A stretch of 64,000 bases of DNA, taken from Nemertoderma westbladi. Lineage: Eukaryota > Xenacoelomorpha > Nemertodermatida > Nemertodermatidae. The stretch covers positions 1 through 64,000 of the forward strand of contig JAUCBJ010008967.1 of assembly GCA_032718475.1 (NCBI GenBank). Direction: 5' to 3'. This document shows positions 52,637 through 63,732 of the stretch, in pieces; the stretch's first letter is position 1; each line of letters opens with the position of its first letter. The translations under genes were made by a program, and so were the position numbers. The notes under the pieces were generated by a model. The model ran no database searches. It saw only the letters and a list, made by a program, of their open reading frames with translations, and was not told the DNA's origin.

Positions 52637-54265
52637 GGGGGGGGGGGGGGGGGGGGGGTACGGTACACCCCCCTATGGACCTTTTTTGCAAATGGCTATA
52701 ATTTCTGCTTATGTGTAATTTTGTATATTTTATACCTTTCGGGGGATTAACATATGGCCAAAGATTGGGTTCAAAAAAAAAATTTTCAAATTTGCGTCGC
52801 CCTCTAGCGGCAACCAGCGAAATTGTTAATTTCACTAAAAACACTACTAGTCTCACAATTTTGGGCGAAAATTTTCGAAACTTTGTTTTTCTGAATCAGC
52901 ATCCTCGGCTCCACAAAACTTATCGGTTACATTTTTTATTTAGGTCTTAAATATTTTTTAAATATTATTAACTAATATTAATTATTACTTAATAGATATT
53001 AACTAATTTCAAGAAATTAATATGGCGCAATTCAAAATTCTAACCGATAACTTTTGATCAAAACCCGAAAAGAAATCAAACAAAAAAAAAATTTCGAAAA
53101 TTGGTTAAGAAATGGCTGAGTAGTAGTTTTTTGAATGTGAAAAATACAATTCCGAGATAAACGCATTTTAAGTTTAAGAACAATATATTTCAAATGTTCC
53201 CGCTATTTTCAGTACTGGTATCTCCTTTTCTTTTCCCATTGGTTATCCCCTATCCATATTTTGTGATTTCTCAATGGATTTCATGAAATTTGGTTCAAAA
53301 AAACCCCTACCCACTTTTAACAACCTGTTAAAATAATTTTAGAGTGCTTGCCAAAAAACACTTCGCGCAGCACGTGAACAAATTACATTTTGGCGTATTG
53401 ATTTGATCGCATACTATTTCGTCATTTAGTAATAAATAGTCATGGAATAATGAGATAACCTTAAGAAACATTCAAAATTATATAAAAATTTCCACATAAT
53501 TTTATAATAAGCCTTTACACAGAACATTAAGCTTTGCGCAGCACGTGAAACCTTCGCGCAGCACGTGAGGCATTTGCGCAGCAGGTGAAGGTTTCACGTA
53601 GCACTTAAATTCTTCATAAAGCACGTTAATTAATCGAGCACCTCGGAAAGCCTTTTGATCAGAATGAGAAGCCTTCACGCGGCACATGAAAAGTTCATGC
53701 TGCACATGAAGACTTCGCGCAGCACGTGAATTATTCTCAGATCCTGTGGAATTAAAAAAAATAAGTTTATGGTTGTTTCCCAGAATAATTATTACTAGCT
53801 ATTGATATATGATGGTTCACATTTGTTAGTACTAGTAGAAAACCAGTCCATTAGACAACTGTTCAATATGTAATACAAAACTCACAAATATCTATTAAAT
53901 ATATATTAATTAAAATTTGATGGATATGTTGACAGACAGACATACATACAAACAGACAGACAAACTGAGAGACAGACTGAGATACAGACATAGTGATTAG
54001 AAAATTCCAAATATTAAAACAGACATCGACATTAAGAAAAATCCTAACAGTAAACATTTCAGATGCCCTTTTTAATATTTCGATGGACAGACAGACAGAC
54101 ATACAGACGGAAAACCAGCCATTACTCGAGAAGTAAAAGAGATCTCGCTAAGCCGTTTCCAGATTTGAAATCCGCATTAAATTCTACTCTAGATGAAATA
54201 AAAATACAAAAAATGAAAATTTTGACCTAAGGGGGGGTGTACCCCCCCCCCCCCCCCCCCCCCCC
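52637..54265. mobile_element. TTAA element D, deletion derivative of element C
   Basis: Between TTAA at 52633-52636 and 54266-54269. It opens with a run of about 19 G and CGGTACACCCCCC and closes with GGGGGGGTGTACC and a run of about 22 C. 52670-53470 is the near-exact reverse complement of the right arm of C (about 39245-40030), and 53475-54240 that of its left arm (about 34000-34790). The 4.4-kb interior of C is absent; the join lies near the CCTTAAGAAACATTC word. No protein is encoded. Arms include CTGT/ACAG tetranucleotide runs and several AGCACGTGAA words. Confidence 0.92.
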
Positions 54266-54269
54266 TTAA

Positions 54270-54395
54270 AGGAAAGGAGCAGATTACAGTGACACGTCAT
54301 TCTAACAAAAACAATAAACAGTAGTCAATAGAAAAGGTAAAAGTTATATTTTTGAGAGTAATCAACTGTTATTTGCGTTGATTTTCCCCTGGAGA
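54270..54395 (-). repeat. SINE-like repeat, copy 3 (partial, inverted)
   Basis: The reverse complement contains AACAGTTGATTACTC, a CACTGTAATCTGCTCCTTTCC-like stretch and intervening T-rich words in the same order as 51560-51670. It directly abuts the TTAA of element D. Confidence 0.5.
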
Positions 54396-55162
54396 CGCTG
54401 GAGAGGAATAAAAAAATGATATGAAGTAGAGCAGCCCAGCCAGTGAAATCTACCAGTATCCGATCGTCAGACAGGAAGTAAATTAAAAGTGGCATTTTGA
54501 AGTGAACCTGTTTGACTGAAAATTATTGGCCATGTAGTGTAAAATACACCAAACTTCCTGTTGTTATTTTACACTTTCAGACTTTACAGTCTGAAAGTTT
54601 TTCTGAAAGACTTTACAGTCTGACATAGGTCTATAGGACTGCCAGGTTATATTGAATAATATCGAGCAAGGCGTTTTAGAACTACGTAGTTTAGAACCCC
54701 TTGATATTTAGACATAAACAAAATATAGCGAGATCAGAAACATCGTAATTAGGTAGTGAAAAGAGAACATTGTATTTATAATGAAACTGCCTCTCTAAGA
54801 GGTAGGAAGTTCTTGTATGAAAGAGGTAACTTAAAAAAAGAATTCTTTATAACACTTCTTCACGATTCCGACTTTTGTCAACCAACCTCTGCGTTAAGAT
54901 TGGTCGGTGGAACCGGGTACCGTATAATCGTAGAATATGTAAGTGCGGCGCTACACAGACTGAGACCCATGTAATCTGTTAATGTCCTATATATGAATAG
55001 ATAATTTGTTTACGGTTTTGAGAAAAAAATGCTTTACAGTCTATATTTTCGCCTTACACTTCATCCTTGGACATGGTAGGGGAACCCCCTGAAAAAATAC
55101 ACAACTAGGTATTTAGAAGACACCAGATCACCATCGGCAAAAATGACAAGACGAGGTATATA
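54396..55162. other. No gene seen; probable 3' flank of the LINE below
   Basis: A CTTTACAGTCTGA word repeats at about 54583-54620. No coding motif. Part of 55020-55160 could be the LINE's 3' untranslated region. Confidence 0.4.
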
Positions 55163-57850
55163 TTAGAATGTCCTAAAACGTTTAGAGGCACGAATGAATA
55201 TCCCTAGTTCAGATGCGAGGATTGATTGGAGAGAGGGAAGAACATTATGACCATGCAAAAGAGAAGACACAGCAAGAGGAATTGAATTTGAGGACAAAAA
55301 TAATAATACTTTGGAGCGAGGAAATTGATATGCTGGACAAAAGATAAGATAGTGCTCGGAATCCTCACCAGAGTGGCCACAAGAGGTGCATTCAGTTGAA
55401 TCCATTAGGTATCGCTTTACCATATCAGATGCAAGAGTACTACAATTTAGGCGTAGTTGACAGAGAATTACCTCTGTAAAACTATCATCTAAGTAGTGAT
55501 ATTTGTTAACTTTGAGAAGAGGAAACATTTCGCGTTTGAATAACGGCAAGGATAGTTGCCTGATGCTACTAGGTAGATTATTCCAAGAATTAATAGTGTG
55601 CGGAAAAAATGATCTAGTATAGAGTTCCTTCCGTATAATGGGGAGTGTGATGTCATTATTATTCCGAAGAGAGTAATGATAGTTTGAAGTCTGGCCAACG
55701 GTAGGAGGAATACGACGTCTCAAGTACTCAGGGGCCATTCCATGAATAATTTTATAGAAATAGAGAAGGCAATTAGCAGTCCGTCTGTCGGAGAGATTTT
55801 GAATTCCACACTCATTGTATAGTTTCGAATGTTGGGTTCTAGAAGGCGCACCAGTTGCTATGCGCAATACCTCGAGCTCAACGTTGTTGAGCATATCAGA
55901 TAACTCTTCTGTAAGGTTACACCAGACCGGATTCGCATACTCTAGCTTGGGACGGATAAATGACTTATAGATCAAAATTATCGTTGACTTTGGCAAGAAA
56001 TACTTAGACTTTTTAAGAGCTGCAATAGAGCAGGAAACACTTTCAAGAAGTTGCTGGATATGGTTTTTGAACTGAAAGGAACTGGAGAAGGTTACACCTA
56101 AATGCCTGTGGTCGTCAACTACTGGAAGTGACGCACCATCAAGGGAGAGAGGAAATGATTGGAAAGGGATATTTCCAGACATTGTCATAACAACTGTTTT
56201 GGTTTTATTGAAAGTGACCAGCCATTTAGTAGCCCAGTCATGAAGAGCTGATATGTCTGAGTTGAGGAATGTGGATCTAAAAAAGGGATGTTGAATATGT
56301 GTATACATAGAAGTATCATCGGCAAAAAGAGCTGTTGTTGAATTAAGGACGTCAACAAGATTGTTTATATATATGATAAACAGAAGTGGTCCAAGGATAC
56401 TCCCCTGGGGCACTCCTGCTAAGATATACAATATAGATGAAAATGTACCGTCCAAAACAACTCTTTGTTTGCGTTGGAAAAGGTAACTACCAAACCATTT
56501 GAGGAGACAACCGCGCACACCAGCCCGCTGAAGTTTATATAGAATTCCCTTGTGCCACACGCGGTCAAACGCCTTTGATATATCACAAAATATTATTTGG
56601 GTGACGTCGCCATCATCCCACGCTTGGCACCATTCGTCATATAGTTTTAAGAGCTGATATACGAATCGTCGCCTGGCATAAAACCAGATTGTTGTCTAGA
56701 AATCTTATCAATAAAAAAATTGCACACGTGATTTCTAACAATTAGTTCAAAGATTTTGGAGATAATACAAAGAAGGGAGATTGGACGGTAATTATTACAA
56801 AGGTACAATTCGTCTTTTTTATGTATAGGATGGACGTGTGCCAATTTCCAGGAGTCAGGGAAAATTGCAGTCTCCAAGGATAAATTAAAGAGACGAGTTA
56901 GGACTTTCACAAAAATGGGTTCAAGAGACTTAATCAATCTGGCTGACACTCCATCGTGCCCAACCGCTTTCCCAACAATGAGGGATGATATTCCCTTTTT
57001 GACCTCGTCCTCTGAAATAGTTAAATTTTCGATTAAACTGTCACTTGGCAGGGAGTTCGGTAGCTCTGGTAATTTACTCTGTCTTTGAGGTAAATGAGTT
57101 TGACTTGCAAAATATAAATTTAAACATTCAGCCTTGTCACAAGATTTAGATAGGTAAGTATCATTTTCAATTAAAAATGGAATGTTTGAAAATTTAGTTT
57201 TTCCTAGAATGTCCTTTACATGTGAGAACCTTTCCTTCTGTGTCATTTATTTGCTAGATTTAAAATCATCATGTAATTTGTTTTTGTAATTTTGCTTGGC
57301 CACTCGGACCTCACCAATAACATAATTACGGTAGCGGCGATATGCAGCCCATGCTATAGAACCATCAGCTGTTTTGATAGCTGATTTATGTAGTTTTTCT
57401 CGTTGCCTAAAACATTTCCTTAAATGGGGGGTAATCCATTTAGGATCCGTTGTTCGAGTTTTAAACGTTATGGTAGGCACAAAGCGGGATATGCCCCCAG
57501 TGAGACAATTGTTCAATTTATCTACAACAGCATCTGGATCTCTTTCAGCAAACTCTTGTTTAAAATTTACACTTTCCAAAAAAGAATTAAAACCAATCCA
57601 GTTGGGGCCGTCGTAATTATAAATTATTCTGGAATATAAAGGAGGCCTACTGACATCGCAAGCAAGTGACAAACAAACGGGTTGATGGTCAGAGATTGGT
57701 AATGTAGAGCTATCATATGTAAGTTGCGGTAGGGGATTAGATTCCAAAACTAGAGAGTGAAGGTCTGTAAACATTAGATCTAGACAAGTATGTGAGGATG
57801 GGCGGGTTACATTGTGAATGTACTGTTTAAGACCGGTAGTTGAACAGAAA
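55163..57850 (-). pseudogene. Jockey/CR1-group LINE ORF2, 5'-truncated
   Basis: Minus strand. The end of the endonuclease (about 57835-57690: LKQYIHNVTRPSSHTCLDL, ISDHQPVCLSL) is followed by a linker and RT: AHVHPIHKKDELYLCNNYRP, SLLCIISKIFE, then AFDRVWHKGILYKL (motif A), AGVPQGSILGPLLFIIYIN (motif B), TALFADDTSMY (catalytic FADD) and DDHRHLGVTFSS. The C-terminus has ELYNECGIQ-like and WNNLPSSIRQ words, plus CTSCGHSGEDSEHYLIFCP, a Cys/His cluster found at the end of some jockey-group ORF2 proteins. A single TAA at 57247-57249 and one frameshift near 56650 (after GDDSYIS) are the only breaks. Truncated at 57850, where a different repeat begins. Confidence 0.88.
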
Positions 57851-58026
57851 GGGCCTTATCAGTCCCGGATACAACGAACAACTCGCCGCAGCGCAAGCAC
57901 AGCTTACACCTTCGTATATTTTCCGTCCAGGAATAATTTAAGCTATAGAGTGTTGATGAGTCGAGCACAGCCAAAACTACAAGGATTCACGCTTAACGGA
58001 TTGTACCGTTGGAAAGAGCGTTTCTA
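57851..58026 (+). repeat. Direct repeat pair, copy 1
   Basis: GGGCCTTATCAGTCCCGGAT through AAAGAGCGTTTCTAA matches 59472-59651 with scattered substitutions and small indels. Shared words: ACAACTCGCCG, GAGCACAGCTTACACC, AGGAATAATTTAAG and ACTACAAGGATTCACGCTTA. Confidence 0.85.
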
Positions 58027-59471
58027 ATTACTTGTCAAGAATTATTTTATACGGCCCCAGGACCGAGAGAAAGGGCCGAAAAATCGATTTTAAAAAATCA
58101 AATGGTGTGATCATATAGGGGTAACAAAAAAATCCTGACCGGAGGTGGTCTCGTGTTCGAATCCGGGTTAGAGGTGCGGTTGGTAAACTTTTTTGCCGAA
58201 TTTTTTTCTATGTTAGTTACGGCGATTCTGTTTTTTGCATCATGTAGATGACCCGTATCTGATGTATTGGAAACATTTTATTGCTAAAATCGGTTAATTA
58301 ATTAATTACTAATTAGCAGAGAAATGTTTTAATTGATATATCTCGAAAACTTAACGATTTTTATATAAACAATGACTGGCGTTATTGTTACATCTCTTGC
58401 CCTTTAATTAAAGCAATAAGTCGTTTAACTTTATTTGTCCGTATTTTTGTTACTTTAAATATCCGTTTTTTTTTTACTTTATATATCCGTTTTTGTTTGA
58501 CTTAATATGTCCGTTTTTGTTTGACTTCATATGTCCGTATTTTTTACTTTATTTGTCTGTATTTTTTACTTTATATGTCCGTTTTTTTCTCCTTTTTTTG
58601 ACCGTATTTTTTGACATTTTTTTTGGAAATATTTTTTGACTTATTTTGTCCGTTTTTTTTTACTTTTTTTTCAATTTTTTTTTTACTTTTTTTTCGATTT
58701 TTTTTATTTCATTTGTCAGTTTTTACGATATTTGACCATATTTTTTAACTTTTATGATCGCATTGTGTATGTTTAGTTTTTAGATTGTAACTTATCTTGG
58801 ATTGCGACCGTGTAAATGTGTGTAGCGGGTTGATGTTCTAGAATTCTACATTTTGATGACCGTCTCATATTTCGACATAGTGCAGATTTGAAAACAACGT
58901 AATAATACAAATATGTTGGGGTTGGGTGCGTTTGTGTGGGTATACGATATAAAAAAATACAAAACGTAGTTCAAACAACATCGAAATTTATTGGTGGGTG
59001 GGTGGGCTGACACCTAAGTCATGTTATGAGGTAACTCATTGGAGGGTGGGTGGGCTGAAATATATAGTTAATGGGGTGGGTGGCGGGCCTATTTAGAGAG
59101 TAGGGGGGGGGTGTCTTGGGAGGGCCTTTGGCCGTATTTAGGTATGTATATTGTAATAAGTTATGTATGGTGCTATATGCTTATTTGATTTGAGAACTAC
59201 CAATTAGTTGTGAGTTGTTGTTTCAAGTTGATGTTCTATGGGACTTTCAGATTCTTGGTAATTTCTTAAAAACTGTAATGTTAAAATAAATTTTTTTATT
59301 TCATACAACAAAAATGTGTTCTAGAACAACTTTGTTTGTTATTTGTGTAAGTTTAGGGGAATAATTAATAAATAAGGATATATTGGCAATAGGTAAAAAA
59401 TAAGGTATATAGGTATATAGATATAGTTTTAGTCAACTGGTCGAAACGCGCAAAAACTGACTGGCCCGATA
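58027..59471. other. Spacer between direct repeats: T-rich and G-rich arrays
   Basis: 58425-58760 holds irregular units containing TTTACTTTATATGTCCG words. 58980-59115 holds GGGTGGGTGGGCTGA-type G-rich repeats. A tRNA-like B-box, TGTTCGAATCC, lies at about 58155, but no tRNA fold could be built. No protein-coding signal. Confidence 0.55.
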
Positions 59472-59651
59472 GGGCCTATCAGTCCCGGATACCACAAACA
59501 ACTCGCCGTAGCGCGAGCACAGCTTACACCGCCATATATTTTCCGGTCAGGAATAATTTAAGATTATAGAAAAAGTGGGGTTTATCGAGCTCAGCCAAAA
59601 CTACAAGGATTCACGCTTAACGGATGGTACCGTTCGAAAGAGCGTATCTAA
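59472..59651 (+). repeat. Direct repeat pair, copy 2
   Basis: Second member of the pair at 57851. About 1.6 kb from start to start, in the same orientation. Confidence 0.85.
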
Positions 59652-60878
59652 ATTAAAAAAAAATAGTGACAGAGAACAGATAAAATGATCTTAATTAATC
59701 GAACATTTATAAACTTAACTAAACATTATTAGACTTTGGGACCGCTACCTACCCCTACTATATCGACAACGGCTGATTTAATGGATGAGGACTGGAGTCA
59801 AAATTACCATTGCAACTGGGTGTTCAGCCATAGAAACGGCTTAACTAAACATTACTAGGCTATGGGTCCAATTTATACCACCCCTACTATATCGACTACG
59901 ACTAATTTAATGGCCGCGGTACCATAGCAACAGGGTGTTCTGAGAAGCAACGGCCAATCTAAAAACATTGTTACAAGTCAGAGATACGTCAGTACGTTTT
60001 TTTTTTTTCAAATTTCTAATGAATTGATATAATGATATAAAAATTAGTATTCTGAATTATCTGATTAAACTAATTATTATTTTTCAGTACCTAAATTATT
60101 ATATAGTTCATTACTAGAGACCAATTATAAAAAATCAGGCCGCATATATTACAATAGCGGATAATTAAATTCGTTCAGATCAAGCAGATAAATAAATTTT
60201 TGCCGGTCTGATACATGATAATAATACATTATTATTCTGTTTTGCCTGATATAATACAGTGGTGGGTTGGGATACATATAAAACCAATAATCAAAGGATT
60301 ATAAAATTATAAAAATCTATAATTATTATAGTAGGCACAGTATGTATGAAGATTAGGCAATAGACAATAAAGTCATACGAAGATAAATTAATGTACAAGG
60401 CTAAACAAAATTTAATATTGTTATATAATTAATTTAAATATAAATACATTGCGCAAAAACACAATGAATCTTTAATGTTGGTACATATATAATAAAAAAA
60501 AATACACAATTTCCAGGCAATGTACAGTGTTCTGTACAGTGCACAGTGTACTCTGGCCTAATGTGTCAGATACATTTAATGGATTTATAGAGAGAAATAT
60601 GTATGTACCGTTTATAACCACACTGGCAGAGAGCAGATGAATAATCCTAATTAAATTACCCAAAATTAAATGAAATATTTTTGTTAAAATTATTAATTTA
60701 GTACTTTAATTACCCTAAGATTATGATCCCCATGATTTAATGCTATAATTTAATATATTAAATTTTATTTCAGCGGACAGATGTTCCATGCATTGGTTCC
60801 GATATGCACACAAAATTCCTAGCCTCACCTGCCTGTTGTCTACCTCGTCCCCTGCCCCAGGAAACCCGGTGACTACCG
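59652..60878. other. AT-rich, no gene seen
   Basis: A degenerate duplication is visible: AACTAAACATTATTAGAC and CCCCTACTATATCGAC words at about 59715-59765 and again at 59840-59895. Otherwise nothing recognisable. Confidence 0.5.
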
Positions 60879-61370
60879 CTAGAGGGAGCCACGGATGGAA
60901 TGTCCTGTCCTGAGTAGGTTCAGGACCCCGCCATTTTGAATATCCTCAAGGGCAATTTTAAAGTTTTTAGATTCTCCTACATACACTTTGTTTGGGTGAT
61001 GGGCGCTGATAACCATGTAAACGCACCCGATGTCATCGTTTGGGATTTCAATATCACGCGCAAATCTGAAATTAATGTTTAGCTGCGGCGTGATGAAACG
61101 TTCTCTGATATTGTTAGCCGGGTTTAAGATGTTAAGTTTATCCAGCAATAAAGATATATGCTGTAACACCTTGTTCGGCTTTCTTAGCAACTCCTTGATG
61201 TTTTTAAGGGTGCTGTTCTTATAGCCAATAAAATATATATTTTTGAGCATTGTTACCCTAGATATTATTACATAAAACTGCTCGGAAAACCATAGTGCCC
61301 TGATGGAATCGCTTTCGCCGATCTTACAGGCAACGCAGTCGCAGGTCTTGCCAATCACCCGATGGACAGT
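60879..61370 (-). pseudogene. PIF1-like helicase C-terminus joined to a GIY-YIG-like segment
   Basis: Minus strand. GKTCDCVACKIGESDSIRAL and FSEQFYVIISRVTMLKNIYF match the last conserved helicase motif of PIF1-type helicases (YV-A/I-SRV), including the GKT-x-D strand before it. After about 80 residues, GCVYMVISAHHPNKVYVGES gives the VYM and YVG pattern of a GIY-YIG nuclease. The conserved catalytic Arg region after it (SKNFKIALEDIQNGG) looks weakened. The rest of the helicase is missing: a stop lies just upstream and a LINE-A scrap follows at 61380. Helicases with added nuclease domains occur in large animal DNA transposons. Confidence 0.55.
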
Positions 61371-61379
61371 GATTGTAAA

Positions 61380-61425
61380 TTACTGACTAAGTGACTGTAA
61401 ATTAACAAGAGTACTGCCTGTTCAG
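61380..61425 (-). repeat. LINE-A copy 8: 45-bp scrap
   Basis: CTGTAAATTAACAAGAGTAC followed by TGCCTGTTCAGGGACCT is the reverse complement of LINE-A at about 29163-29200 (CCCTGAACAGGCAGTACTCT). CTGTTCAGGGAC is repeated once more just downstream. Confidence 0.75.
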
Positions 61426-61461
61426 GGACCTACTGTTCAGGGACATACTCTGAATAATGTG

Positions 61462-61560
61462 ACTCTCAGTAGTGTTATGGGCAGAAATCCTCTCTATGTT
61501 GGTGCATTGGAGGAGACTATCTGTGGACCCAAGGTTCGATTCTAGGTGTGTGACCACCAA
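61462..61560 (+). repeat. Possible tRNA-derived SINE head
   Basis: TTGGTGCATTGG (about 61499) resembles a pol III A box, and AAGGTTCGATTCT (about 61530) a B box, with about 30 bp between them as in tRNAs. No cloverleaf was built. Confidence 0.35.
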
Positions 61561-61734
61561 TCGAACGATTGTTGGATGGTTCCTACTAAGGATGTGCCAT
61601 CAGAATGGGAGGTGGACTATGTTATCCGGGTCGAGGACGGAACCATGCTTGCTTACTCCTGCTGGCTTTCACCTAAATATAAACAGTAGTATGGGTATAG
61701 CCCTCTTTGGCCCAGTGTCTGCCATAGTCCATCA

Positions 61735-62290
61735 ATGATGTCAATCATCGATTGCCTGTGTGTGTCTGCAATAGCCCATCATTGATGTCAATCATCTAAT
61801 GCCTGCATATTGACGACAATTAGCAACCACTAGGAACGCAGGAATAAATCACAGTTTAACCAATAGGAATGTAGGAGGAATGTGATGGCATCAAGATCCT
61901 ACATTCCATTCCCGGTCATTGACCTCAACAGATTTAGCGCTTCCTTACTCGAATGCTTGCGTGTGTCTGCCATACCTTATCATAGATGTCAATCATCGAA
62001 TGCCTGCGTATCGACGACTATTAGCAACCAATAGGAACGCTTACAGTTAAAGAATGCATGATTAAATCACAGTTTAACCAATGGGAATGTAGGAATATGA
62101 TGGCAGTGAGATCCTACATTGACCTCAACAGATTTAGTGCTTCCTTAGTGTTTTGGTCTCAACACATTTAGCCTTTCCTTACAGTTTTTAACTAATAGGA
62201 ACACAACATTATGGTGAAGCAAGATCTCTCATTCTATCCCCAATTATTACCCTCAATTGATTTACTGATTCTCAATAGTGGGCTATTATG
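61735..62290. repeat. About 225-bp degenerate tandem repeat, 2.5 copies
   Basis: TGATGTCAATCATC, GAATGCCTGC, ATTAGCAACCA, AGGAACGC, AAATCACAGTTTAACCAAT, GATCCTACATT and GACCTCAACAGATTTAG recur in the same order in copies starting near 61755 and 61980. A partial third copy lies at about 62150-62285. Confidence 0.75.
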
Positions 62291-62589
62291 GCAGATACTG
62301 TAATTGATATTTTATTGATTTAATTAACCCTTTTGGTATGGATTCTACATTAATGTTTGGCCCCCAGGACCTGAATAAATTTGAGCAAAACCAATTTTTT
62401 TTGTTAAATAATAATGTCGTAATAAGTTGAACTACATACTTTACATTTTCATCTCTTTTCCTGGTCGCTGATTTCATTTCTGATGTCAGTTTTTTCGACT
62501 GACCAACTCTAGGATGTCTGTGTCTGTATGTATGTCTTATTAACAGCAATTAATAAAATTATTAGATCAATTACCTTTAGTCACATTCA

Positions 62590-63280
62590 ATCTCATGCGG
62601 CTCCCATTTTTAAATCCTTGAAAATTTTACCACTTGAAAATTAATTTGAACTGGAAGTCGCGAAATTCATGTTTGACATAAAAAGTTGTTCAAAAACTGA
62701 CAATCTTACAAAATTTTTGAAACCAATATCAAATGTTCATAAGTATTCTACTTATTCAGCATCCACTAAAGGTTTTTTAATTCCGCGTGTTCGACTCCAA
62801 ATATACAGTCTTTAAAATTTACAAGCCCAAAAATATGGAATGAATTACCTCTCGAAATTAAAAATGCAAAGACCAAAAAGTCACTTGTTATTCTCCTAAA
62901 AAATAAATATCTTGAATCTCTAATTTAGTTCCCCATCCACTCCGGCTACCCTGAATTATTTTATTATCATACATTTCTCGTATTTCTCTAACTTTATACT
63001 AATTAATATGAACTATTAACTACATCTTACGTTTTTTTCTCTTGCTTCAATTCTAACTAGTACTCCTCCTGTAGGTAAGTCAATGCAGGTTCACCCGCTA
63101 TACATTAGCTAATTTCAATATCATTAAAAAATTAAATTAAGTTCAAATAAAGTAAAAAATTTTAACAAATTTGATGCCATTGTGCTTCCATATTGTAAAA
63201 TCTGTAAATTTATCGCGTTGTGCATTTGGAATAATTAAAGGCCCGGGCCTATCCCGGATTGAAATTGAAATTGATTGAAC
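62590..63280 (+). pseudogene. Second jockey/CR1-group LINE: ORF2 C-terminus and 3' UTR
   Basis: Frames too short for a simple ORF search encode LEVAKFMFDIKSC, LTKFLKPISNVHKYSTY, STKGFLIPRVRLQIYS and, after a one-base shift near 62812, SPKIWNELPLEIKNAKTK with a stop at 62926. KF-x-F, F-x-x-HKYSTR-like, IWNELP-x-x-IK is the usual ending of CR1/jockey-type ORF2 proteins. A TAA at about 62641 also interrupts it. The element probably ends with the ATTGAAATTGAAATTG words at 63258-63277, a short tandem tail typical of such LINEs. Confidence 0.7.
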
Positions 63281-63728
63281 ACCCACATCCTACAGCAGAC
63301 AACCGATAGCCAACAGCAGACAACAACCAACAACAGACAACCGAGAGCTTCGAATTTAATAGCAGCATTATAATATAATTTATTTAATAAATTTAATTGA
63401 ATTTACCATAAAACTCACCCCACTCCCTCCCCACTTGATGGCTCGCGCCCCTTGATGGTATCACATTCGCATTCAAATACCTTAAGTAGTATATTTAAAA
63501 GCAGTAGTCCCTGGCGATTTATCGGTTAATTATTGTAGTAAGTCGTGCATTCATAATCTTGTTCCAATTCCTTCTCTATCTGAGGTTTTGGATGATTCGT
63601 CTAAGAATATAAATGTAAAATTATTCTGTAAATTCTACGAAGTGAAACTACGTTTTTGAATTATAAACATGATTCTACAATAAAAATTCGATTAGGCTAA
63701 ATAAATCTGATAATGAAAAAGATAAGTA
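63281..63728. other. No gene seen
   Basis: ACAGCAGACAACCGA words repeat at 63290-63350. Otherwise AT-rich and unassigned. Confidence 0.45.
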
Positions 63729-63732
63729 TTAA

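Noticed and set aside
58139-58185. Possible tRNA gene around TGTTCGAATCC
   Set aside because: The B-box word is good, but no acceptor stem, anticodon arm or A box could be placed at the right distance.
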